This document shows positions 14,436-21,198 of a stretch of 26,621 bases of DNA, in pieces. How positions within the stretch are numbered: the stretch's first letter is position 1; every line of letters starts with the position of its first letter. The notes under the pieces were generated by a model. It was not told the origin of the DNA. It saw only the letters and a program-made list of their open reading frames with translations, and did not search any database. This DNA comes from a virus, in IMG/VR virus record IMGVR_UViG_3300047678_000534, positions 1-26,621 of that record. The stretch is one strand, 5' to 3'. Both the position numbers and the translations under genes were made by a program.

Positions 14436-14834
14436 ATGGCTAACCCCGTTTCCACCACGTGCGACCAGGGCGCAGTGCAGATCCGTGACGCGCAAGTTGC
14501 TGACGGTGTCATCACCTTTGGCGGCGCCGCCACCTATAAGGTCGGCGCCATCCTTGCGCGCGACAGCGCGACCAACAAGCTCATCGCCTACGTGAAGGGC
14601 GGCGTCACCAACGGCAACGGAATCCCGAAAGCGATTCTAGCCGAAGAGCTCGTCGCGACCGGTGCGGGCGACCTCGCCGGCCGAGTCTTCGTCAAGGGCG
14701 AGTTCGTCAAAGAGAAGCTGATCATCCAAGCCGACGGCAACGACACCAACATCGACGCCGTCGTGATCGACCTACTGCAGGACTACGGCCTCACCGCCGT
14801 GTCCGCGAAGCAGCTTGCGGTACTCGACAACTAG
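14436..14834 (+). CDS. Head decoration protein, gpD-like
   Basis: This 132-residue protein stabilises the expanded capsid by binding at three-fold sites, as lambda gpD does. AAGGAAA lies just before the ATG. The sequence has the family feel of a beta-rich small protein: VITFGGAATYKVGAILARDS, KAILAEELVATGAGDLAGRV and FVKGEFVKEKLIIQADG. It is slightly longer than gpD (110 aa). Its position between protease/scaffold and major capsid gene is as in lambda. Confidence 0.85.
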   Translation: MANPVSTTCDQGAVQIRDAQVADGVITFGGAATYKVGAILARDSATNKLIAYVKGGVTNGNGIPKAILAEELVATGAGDLAGRVFVKGEFVKEKLIIQADGNDTNIDAVVIDLLQDYGLTAVSAKQLAVLDN

Positions 14835-14842
14835 TCACGCCT

Positions 14843-14880
14843 GAGCGCGGCGTTCCCGGCAACGGAGCGACGCCGCGCTC
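14843..14880. terminator. Long GC stem-loop before the capsid gene
   Basis: GAGCGCGGCGT (14843-14853) and ACGCCGCGCTC (14870-14880) form a perfect 11-bp stem, nine bases after the decoration-gene stop. No T tract follows, so it may attenuate transcription or protect mRNA ends rather than fully terminate. It lies in the 148-base leader of the capsid gene. Confidence 0.55.
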
Positions 14881-14982
14881 CCACAACTCAAGACCCATCG
14901 GGTCCACCAGCTTACCCGCGCGCGAGCGCGTTGCGGGGGCGCACAGGTGCGCCCTCGTTACCCAGAAAACAAGGAAAACATC

Positions 14983-16053
14983 ATGTCTGATGCAGCTACC
15001 AAGCGCATGCTCGCGCCGTTCGTCGAAAACGCGCCTGCGCCCATGTTCATCTCCGGCTGGTTCCGGAGCGGACCGCAGAACTTCCACAGCTCGGAAGCCG
15101 TCGAGATCGACGTGCAGCGCGACGGCGAAGAAGTCGCTATCGCGGTCACCGACTCGAGCGGCAGCCGCCGTCTGAACAACAACGACAAGTACACCAACAA
15201 GCTGTACGTGCCGCCGAAGTTCGACGAAGAGCTTCCGATCGAGGCCAGCTCGCTGCTCAAGCGCGAGCCCGGCGTCAACCCGTTCCAGAGCCCTGGCTTC
15301 CAAGCGAGCGCGATCCTCCGCGCTTACGCCGGATTCCTGAAGCTGCAGAACAAGATCCGTCGCGCCGTCGAGCTGATGTGCGCGCAGGTCCTGCAGACCG
15401 GCATCATCACGTGCCTCAACGGCGCGGGCACCACGGTGTTCGGGATGAGCTTCTCGCCGAAGGGCACGCACTTCACCACGCCCACGGCGTGGGCTGCGGA
15501 CGGCTCGACCGGCAACCCAATCCAGAACATCAGCGATCTCGCTGAAATCATCCGCGGTGACGGCCACACCGACCCCAACACCCTCATCTTCGGCCAGGGC
15601 GCTTGGCTGCGCTTCCTCGCCAACGCGACGGTGCAGAAGTACCTGCAGCGCGACGGTCTCGGTCAGGGCAACCTGAACCGCCAGGCGCGCGGCAAGGGCG
15701 CGACGTTCCAGGGCGTCGTGACCGTGGGCTCGTACCAGTTCGACTGCTGGACCTACAGCGGCAAGTACAAGCACCCGCAGACCGGCACGACCACGCCGTA
15801 CGTCGCCGACAACAAGGTGATCGTTATGTCGTCGGAGGCTCGCCTCGAGCTGAGCTTCGGCGAGATCCCGATCATCATGCCGAACCCCGTGCTGCAGCTC
15901 CCGAGCCGCATCTCGGACGGCGAACGCGGGATCGACCTCACGGTCAACTCGTGGATCGAGAACGGCGGCAAGGCGCTCATCGTCTCCGCCGGTACGCGCC
16001 CGCTCCCGATCCCGGTCGAGATCGACTCGTTCGGCTGCATCACCGCGTTCTGA
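14983..16053 (+). CDS. Major capsid protein, gpE family
   Basis: This 356-residue protein should form the icosahedral shell. ATG 14983 is chosen because AAGGAAA lies upstream; the open frame begins at 14947. Recognisable parts are the N-terminal PMFISGWFRSGPQNFHSSEA and VEIDVQRDGEEVAIAV; LPIEASSLLKREPGVNPFQS; AVELMCAQVLQTGIITC; TDPNTLIFGQGAWLRFLANA; and the C-terminal SRISDGERGIDLTVNSWIEN. Length is close to lambda gpE (341 aa). It is preceded by decoration and scaffold genes and followed by FI/FII-like genes. Confidence 0.9.
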   Translation: MSDAATKRMLAPFVENAPAPMFISGWFRSGPQNFHSSEAVEIDVQRDGEEVAIAVTDSSGSRRLNNNDKYTNKLYVPPKFDEELPIEASSLLKREPGVNPFQSPGFQASAILRAYAGFLKLQNKIRRAVELMCAQVLQTGIITCLNGAGTTVFGMSFSPKGTHFTTPTAWAADGSTGNPIQNISDLAEIIRGDGHTDPNTLIFGQGAWLRFLANATVQKYLQRDGLGQGNLNRQARGKGATFQGVVTVGSYQFDCWTYSGKYKHPQTGTTTPYVADNKVIVMSSEARLELSFGEIPIIMPNPVLQLPSRISDGERGIDLTVNSWIENGGKALIVSAGTRPLPIPVEIDSFGCITAF

Positions 16054-16092
16054 TCCTGAGTCGCTCCAGAAGGAAAAAAGAGGAAGACCCCC

Positions 16093-16530
16093 ATGGCACT
16101 CAGCAAAGCAGAAACGCGCGACGCAATCGCTACACTCGCCAAGGAACTTGGTGAGGAGGTTCCCGCCAACCTCGCTCAGCTCGACAAGCTCGAGCTGCTA
16201 ACGCCGATCCTCGAGGCCCTTCAGCAAAAGAAGGCAGACCTCAAGGTCGACGACGACGCAGGCGGGGACGTGGACAAGGACGGCATCAACAGCACCGCTG
16301 GCGTCGGAGGCCCCCCACCTCCGCCTACGCTGCCAGAGCTACCGGCCACGCCTACGAAGCTCGTCGCGACCACCTACGTGGTCGCTCTGGGCAAGCAGGT
16401 CACGACCAAGCGTGGCGCCATCGGCGCGCTCGAGACCGTTTGGCCGAAGGACTTCGCGGGCGGCCAAAAGGACCTGGACCACTGGGTCGCTCACGGCTTC
16501 GTCGATAAGACCGAGCACTTCGAGCAGTAG
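16093..16530 (+). CDS. Hypothetical protein in the gpFI position
   Basis: This 145-residue acidic protein lies directly after the capsid gene, the place of lambda FI, which assists DNA packaging. Its N-terminal 45 residues are helical (KAETRDAIATLAKELGEEVP). An acidic, Gly-rich linker and a PPPPPTLPELPATPTK tract lead to a C-terminal domain of about 50 residues (LVATTYVVALGKQVTTKRGA). The two-part layout fits an FI-like accessory protein, but sequence similarity is not obvious, so only the position supports the role. AAGGAAA and GAGGAAGA precede the ATG. Confidence 0.6.
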   Translation: MALSKAETRDAIATLAKELGEEVPANLAQLDKLELLTPILEALQQKKADLKVDDDAGGDVDKDGINSTAGVGGPPPPPTLPELPATPTKLVATTYVVALGKQVTTKRGAIGALETVWPKDFAGGQKDLDHWVAHGFVDKTEHFEQ

Positions 16531-16536
16531 AGCGCG

Positions 16537-16917
16537 ATGAACCTGCGAGAGCTCGCGGCAGCTGATCACCGGCTGATCGTCGAAGATGTGGCCGGTGGTT
16601 TCGGCCGCGAGCTCAGGTTGATAGACCCCGATGGTCGCCAGGCGACCGTTAACGGTTTCTGGAACGACATCGGTCAGAACATCGACCTCAACACGGGGGC
16701 GATGGTCAGTGGCCGAGCAGCGTTCGCGCGCATCACGCGCGGGGCACTGCGTGCTGCCGGGCTCGGCATGCCCATCGCTGACCTGGCCGAGGACAAGAAA
16801 CCTTGGCGGCTCGAGTGGACTGACATGGGCGGCAACGTGAAGCGCTTCATGATCACCGAAGTGCGTGCAGACCGCAGCATCGACGCCGTCGATTGCTACG
16901 TGAGCGAGTACGAATGA
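16537..16917 (+). CDS. Head-tail attachment protein, FII-like (putative)
   Basis: This 126-residue protein has a length and position matching lambda gpFII (117 aa), which completes the head for tail joining. It has FGRELRLIDPDGRQATVNGF, then DLNTGAMVSGRAAFARITRG, then WRLEWTDMGGNVKRFMITEV, as in small beta-barrel attachment proteins. The final ATGA overlaps the next gene. The assignment is moderate, from order and overall pattern. Confidence 0.6.
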   Translation: MNLRELAAADHRLIVEDVAGGFGRELRLIDPDGRQATVNGFWNDIGQNIDLNTGAMVSGRAAFARITRGALRAAGLGMPIADLAEDKKPWRLEWTDMGGNVKRFMITEVRADRSIDAVDCYVSEYE

Positions 16918-17633
16918 GCGCGCCGCTTCCGACGCTTGTGCAACAGCGCATCGTCGGCGACAGGAATCTGGTCGTCGTCCGCGACCAGGTAGCCGCGATC
17001 TTGAAGGCCAACTTCGAGAACCAGCGCGTGCTGGCCGAGGCTGACAGCGACGACCCAAAGCCGTACGACATCCGCGTTTTTGTCGAACGTTCGGACTGCC
17101 GTGGCGAGTTCATGTCGCAGGACGAAGACGAGCGCACGGCTAGCTCGAAGCGTGACCGACGCTCGATTGTGAGCATCTGCGTTGATGGTACTGGCTACGA
17201 CAAGAAGCGCAGCAGCATCAGCGAGCGCCGCCAGTCCGACGGCATCTACTTCATCGACTTCTATTCGCTGGGAATCAGCCAGGATTCTCCAGACGGATTC
17301 GTGCCTGGCGACAAGGCGGCAGCCAACGAAGTTCTGCGCGTCTTCGGCCTCGTCGACAGCATCCTTGCAGCGGACGTGAACGTCTCGCTCGGCATGCTCG
17401 GCATCGTCGGCAACGTCTGGTTGCACAAGTTCAACACGATGGAGCTGAGCTCCGACGACCGCGACCGCCCTCAAGTCGAGCGCGTCGCAGTCGCGAGAGC
17501 CGAGCTTCATGTCTCCTTCAACGAGTTCTCGCCTCAATACCAGGCGCAGCCGCTCGAGCTGATCTCCGCAGCCGTGCTGCGCAAAGAGACCGGCGAAATC
17601 TACTTCAAGACGAACCCACCACTCGGAGTCTGA
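16914..17633 (+). CDS. Tail-terminator/neck protein (putative)
   Basis: This 239-residue protein starts at ATG 16914 by ATGA overlap (the frame is open from 16893). It lies between the head-completion genes and the sheath, the usual place of a tail terminator or neck protein in phages with contractile tails. Visible parts are an N-terminal helical segment (VVVRDQVAAILKANFENQRV), a charged middle with RDRRSIVSICVDGTGYDKKR, and a C-terminal VARAELHVSFNEFSPQYQAQ. I cannot name a family securely. Confidence 0.5.
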   Translation: MSAPLPTLVQQRIVGDRNLVVVRDQVAAILKANFENQRVLAEADSDDPKPYDIRVFVERSDCRGEFMSQDEDERTASSKRDRRSIVSICVDGTGYDKKRSSISERRQSDGIYFIDFYSLGISQDSPDGFVPGDKAAANEVLRVFGLVDSILAADVNVSLGMLGIVGNVWLHKFNTMELSSDDRDRPQVERVAVARAELHVSFNEFSPQYQAQPLELISAAVLRKETGEIYFKTNPPLGV

Positions 17634-17635
17634 CC

Positions 17636-19405
17636 ATGGTCGATGTTTCAGCCAAGGCGCGAGTCTTTGGCATGGCTACGCAATTTGTGAACCTGCGCGG
17701 CGGAGCTGCGCTCAAGCTCCCGCAACAGATCGCTGTCCTGGCGCAGGGCTCGAGTGACACCGTCTTCAGCACGGTTAAGGCCCGAGCCACCAGCGCCGCC
17801 GAGGTTGGCAATCGCGCCGGCTGGGGCAGCCCCGCCCACCTGATTGCCGACCAGCTGCTGCCCGCCAATGGCGACGGCGTCGGGACCATCCCGGTGACGT
17901 TCTACCTGCTGGCGGACGACGGATCGGGTGCGCCTTCCGTGGGCGACATCACGCCCTCCGGTACCGCCACCAAGGCGCAGGCCTGGCGCGTGAGCGTGAG
18001 TGGCATTCTGTCCAACGAATTCGTGATCCCGGCTGGCGCCGTCGTCGTGAACGACGTGCTCCGCAAGATCTACGACGCGATGGTCGGCGTCCTGAAGATG
18101 CCGGTGAAGATGACGTTTGCCTACGGCAGCGTCACCGCTGGCGCCCTGGTCGGCACCGGCAACGGCACGCTCACCGCGCTGGGCATCAGCTCCGGCCAAA
18201 CGCCGCGCCCCGGCGCCTACACCCTCAAGGTCAAGACGGCGGTCGCGAACGGCGGCGTTTGGACGCTACGCGATCCGGACGGGAACATCGTTGCGGACGA
18301 CCTCACGCAGACCGTGGGTGTCGGTACCGCCACTCCCTTCGTAAACAAGGGTGGCCTCGATTTCACCATCACGGATAGCACGACCGACTTCGGCCTGAAC
18401 GCGACCTTCACGATCACGGTGCCCGCCACCAAGATCAACATGACGTCGAAGTGGAAGGGCGTGAGCGCCAACGCCATCACGCTCGCGATGGTGGGTGACT
18501 CCACGCTGGGTGTGAGCTTCGGCATCACGCAACCCGCCGGCGGCCTCGTGAATCCCAGCATCGCTAACGCCTTGGCTCAGTTCGGCGGCTCCTGGGAAAC
18601 CCTGGTGCTCAACGCCATGAACATCACCGACTTGGTGACGCTCGACCTGCTGAAGGAATTCGGCGTCGGGCGCTGGAACGAGCTCGTCCGCAAGCCCTTC
18701 GTGGCCTTCTGCGGCACCACGATCGCCGCGGTGGCGACGGCCTCCGCCGTCCCCTCTGCGCGCCCAGACGACTACGTGAACGCCGCCCTGGTTGCACCCG
18801 GCAGCCCCAACCTGCCTTTCGTCGTGGCAGCGCGCCAACTCGCGCGCATCGCGGTCGAAGCGAACGAGAACCCACCCACGGACTACGGCGCTGCCGAGGT
18901 CACCGGGATCACCGCCGGCACCGACGGCGAGCAATGGGACTACACGAAGAAGGACCTTGCCCTCAAGGCTGGTTGCTCGTCCGTTGACGTGGTCGACAAC
19001 GTCGTCCGCATCGCTGACGTCGTCACCTTCTACCACCCGACGGGTGAAGAGGACCCGGCGTTTCGCTACGTCGTCGACATCGTGAAGCTGCAGAACTCGA
19101 TGTACAACATCGGGCTGCCGTTCACGACGAAGGAGTGGTCGGGCGCACCGCTGGTGCCGGACAACCAGGTCGTAACGAACCCGAAGGCGCGCTCACCGAA
19201 GCACGTGATCGCGGTCGTGGCTGGCGCCGTCGATGCGCTTGGAAAGGCCGCGATCCTGAGTGATCCGGAGGCGGCCAAGAAGACCATCAAGGCCGCAATC
19301 GCTGGCCCGAAGCGCATCGACTTCGAAGTCACCGTGCAGCTCTCGGGTAACACCAACGTCAAGAGTGCAACGCTTCGCTTCGGCTTCTACTACGGCACTG
19401 CGTAA
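17636..19405 (+). CDS. Contractile tail sheath protein
   Basis: This 589-residue protein has the layout of Mu gpL-type tail sheaths: an N-terminal entry region (KLPQQIAVLAQGSSDTVFST), a variable middle with Gly-rich beta segments (for example VTAGALVGTGNGTLTALGIS), and a conserved C-terminal half. That half includes YVNAALVAPGSPNLPFVVAA, ARIAVEANENPPTDYGAAEV, DLALKAGCSSVDVVDNVVRI and VTFYHPTGEEDPAFRYVVDI. It also has the family-like IVKLQNSMYNIGLPFTTKEW. The protein contracts to drive the tube through the host envelope, so the phage is a myovirus. It lies three bases after the preceding gene and is followed by the HNH insertion. Confidence 0.9.
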   Translation: MVDVSAKARVFGMATQFVNLRGGAALKLPQQIAVLAQGSSDTVFSTVKARATSAAEVGNRAGWGSPAHLIADQLLPANGDGVGTIPVTFYLLADDGSGAPSVGDITPSGTATKAQAWRVSVSGILSNEFVIPAGAVVVNDVLRKIYDAMVGVLKMPVKMTFAYGSVTAGALVGTGNGTLTALGISSGQTPRPGAYTLKVKTAVANGGVWTLRDPDGNIVADDLTQTVGVGTATPFVNKGGLDFTITDSTTDFGLNATFTITVPATKINMTSKWKGVSANAITLAMVGDSTLGVSFGITQPAGGLVNPSIANALAQFGGSWETLVLNAMNITDLVTLDLLKEFGVGRWNELVRKPFVAFCGTTIAAVATASAVPSARPDDYVNAALVAPGSPNLPFVVAARQLARIAVEANENPPTDYGAAEVTGITAGTDGEQWDYTKKDLALKAGCSSVDVVDNVVRIADVVTFYHPTGEEDPAFRYVVDIVKLQNSMYNIGLPFTTKEWSGAPLVPDNQVVTNPKARSPKHVIAVVAGAVDALGKAAILSDPEAAKKTIKAAIAGPKRIDFEVTVQLSGNTNVKSATLRFGFYYGTA

Positions 19406-19416
19406 GCAGCCTAGGC

Positions 19417-20046
19417 ATGGTGAAACGGAGAAAGAGGAGGGCGGCTACACGCCCCTCCTCTTCGCCATGCAAACGAGGCCACGCTGGAGAGCGGTACGTC
19501 GTCTCCGGGGAGTGCGTGGAATGCGTAATCCTGCGCGCGCAGCAGCACTACGGGCGAAACAGCGACGCCATCAAAGAAGGCGCCCGGTCCCGATACCGAT
19601 CTGACCCAGAAACGAAGAGGGCTGCTGTTCGAAGCCGAGCGCTCGCAAACCCCGAGGCTGTTCGCGCTGAGAAGCGCCGCGAGTACCAGCACCACAAGGC
19701 CGCCTACGTTGCGCGGTCGGTCGCTTGGTCCAGAGCCAACAGGGAACGCTTTCGCGAGATGCATCTCGCTTGGCGGAAGGGCAACCCGGAGAAGCTCTCT
19801 CACTGGGCGGCGCTACACCGAGCGGCACGCCTCATTCGACGTCCGCCGTGGCTCACCGCTGAGCAGCTGTTCGAGATCCGTGGCTTCTACGCGGAGGCGC
19901 GTCGACTGACGACGACGACCGGTATTCGACACGAAGTCGATCACATCGTGCCTCTGCTCGGAGAGACGGTGTCTGGCCTTCACGTCCCGTGGAATCTGCA
20001 GGTTCTGACTGACGTCGAGAACCGCGCCAAGTCGAACAAGTTCTAG
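19417..20046 (+). CDS. HNH (homing-type) endonuclease
   Basis: This 209-residue protein has a zinc-binding start, CKRGH then CVEC (about residues 18-40), typical of phage-borne HNH endonucleases. A long basic helical region of repeated Arg/Tyr follows (RKAVRSR-like, YQHHKAAYVARSVAWSRANR). The C-terminal HNH core reads HEVDHIVPLLGE, GLHVPWNLQVLTDVENRAKS. Such enzymes cut intron- or gene-lacking DNA and spread their own gene. It interrupts the sheath-tube pair, which are otherwise adjacent in Mu-like tails, so it is a probable insertion. No intron-like sequence is visible and the neighbouring genes look intact. Confidence 0.85.
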   Translation: MVKRRKRRAATRPSSSPCKRGHAGERYVVSGECVECVILRAQQHYGRNSDAIKEGARSRYRSDPETKRAAVRSRALANPEAVRAEKRREYQHHKAAYVARSVAWSRANRERFREMHLAWRKGNPEKLSHWAALHRAARLIRRPPWLTAEQLFEIRGFYAEARRLTTTTGIRHEVDHIVPLLGETVSGLHVPWNLQVLTDVENRAKSNKF

Positions 20047-20082
20047 CGCGAGCAAGCGAGCCGAACGCGTCCCCCCGCGGGC

Positions 20083-20111
20083 GTGAGCGGGCGCGCGCGT
20101 CCGTCGCTCAC
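20083..20111. terminator. Stem-loop after the HNH gene
   Basis: GTGAGCG (20083-20089) and CGCTCAC (20105-20111) form a 7-bp stem in the 89-base gap before the tube gene. No T tract follows; it may insulate or process the message between the inserted gene and the tube gene. Confidence 0.45.
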
Positions 20112-20135
20112 TCCAGAAAAAAGCAAGGACTTCAC

Positions 20136-20534
20136 ATGTCAGCAATTGGTGGATCGGTCAGAAACATCTCGATCGCCGGCCGGAGCTTCACGCTTGCCGC
20201 AGACGCGGACGTAGAGCTCGACATTGGCGGCTTCTCCAACGAGGTGCAGGCGAACGGCGACGGCACCGTCCGGGTCATCAAGACCCGCAAGCCGTGGGGC
20301 GCGAGCGGCATGCCCGTGTCCATCGACCCCGCGCGCAACGACTTGGAGTTCCTCCAAGGTTGCGCCGACGGCAAGGATGCGGGTGAAGACGGCCTCTACG
20401 ACATGACGGTCACCTTGGTGAACAACGTCACGTACCAGGGGCGCGGCATCGTCGCCGATGACCTGAAGTTCAGCACCCAGAACTCGACTGCTGAGATCAC
20501 CGTGAGCGGCTCAGACGCTCTGACTCAGCAGTAA
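20136..20534 (+). CDS. Tail tube protein
   Basis: This 132-residue protein corresponds to the Mu gpM-type tube that polymerises inside the sheath. It has the expected beta-rich pattern: VRNISIAGRSFTLAADADVE, then GGFSNEVQANGDGTVRVIKT, then DMTVTLVNNVTYQGRGIVAD, and a C-terminal KFSTQNSTAEITVSGSD. Short length and the order sheath, tube, chaperone, tape measure support the call. AAGGA precedes the ATG. Confidence 0.88.
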   Translation: MSAIGGSVRNISIAGRSFTLAADADVELDIGGFSNEVQANGDGTVRVIKTRKPWGASGMPVSIDPARNDLEFLQGCADGKDAGEDGLYDMTVTLVNNVTYQGRGIVADDLKFSTQNSTAEITVSGSDALTQQ

Positions 20535-20563
20535 CCGACACGTCAATACCGAGGAGAAACGTC

Positions 20564-20983
20564 ATGGCTGAATTGAAAGTGGCGCTTGAGGTCGCGCAAG
20601 CGGACTTCGAGCGCATGTGTGTGGCCCGGCGCGTGAAGCTCGACCAGGCCGGATGGGACGCGGAAGATGTGAGTACGTTCAAGGTCCTACGAGACAAGGC
20701 CGAGTCGGCCATATGCGCCGGGGCCTTGCGGATCGAACAAGACGGCACGCCGATCTTCACCGCGCAGGGCGGAGAGCAGAAGGGCAAGGAGTTCAAGCTC
20801 CGCCCCGCGAACGGCGCCAGTCTCATCGCCCAAGACGGAAAAGTCGGCGCGGCGCGCTGCTTCGCGGCCTTGGCCGAGCTGACCAAGCTCAACGTGGGCG
20901 AGTTCGCCAAGCTCGAAGTGCCGGACGTCGATGTCTTGTCGACGCTGTACACACTTTTTTTTCAACGCGCGTCGTCGATCTAA
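20564..20983 (+). CDS. Tail assembly chaperone, unshifted product
   Basis: This 139-residue protein is encoded just before the tape measure. It fills the place of lambda G or Mu 41, chaperones that keep the tape measure soluble while the tube assembles. It starts at ATG 20564 after GAGGAG. The sequence is helical with LRDKAESAICAGALRIEQDG and FKLRPANGASLIAQDGKVGA. The gene ends shortly after a T8 run at which ribosomes can slip into the -1 frame. Confidence 0.85.
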   Translation: MAELKVALEVAQADFERMCVARRVKLDQAGWDAEDVSTFKVLRDKAESAICAGALRIEQDGTPIFTAQGGEQKGKEFKLRPANGASLIAQDGKVGAARCFAALAELTKLNVGEFAKLEVPDVDVLSTLYTLFFQRASSI

Positions 20984-21198
20984 TCGTCTGGGGCGGCGCC
21001 GACAAAGCGCTCTTGAGCGCAAGCGGAAGCGATAGCGAGAACACTTTCCTGACCGTGTACCGCGCGATGCTCCGGCAGATTGCGCGCGAGTACCAGTTTT
21101 CGCTACGCGACCTGCGCGCCATCACCGACGCCGAGATCCGCTTCTTCTACGACATCCTCAGGCCAGAACTCCGGCGCGCGACGAAGAGCAAGAAGTAG
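20564..21198 (+). CDS. Tail assembly chaperone, -1 frameshift fusion
   Basis: This is the predicted second product. Ribosomes read the first 133 codons, slip back one base on T TTT TTT (20956-20962), and continue STRVVDLIVWGGADKALLSA to the stop at 21196-21198, giving 211 residues. The extension has LTVYRAMLRQIAREYQF and ITDAEIRFFYDIL, helical as in lambda GT. It ends directly at the tape-measure start (21199). Such shifts are conserved in tailed phages. The slip site is read directly; the frequency is unknown. Confidence 0.85.
20956..20962 (+). promoter_or_regulatory. Programmed -1 frameshift slippery site
   Basis: T TTT TTT in the reading frame of the chaperone gene, within a T8 run at 20955-20962, fits the X XXY YYZ rule for tandem slippage. 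The zero-frame stop TAA follows at 20981-20983, and the -1 frame is open to 21198. Confidence 0.85.
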
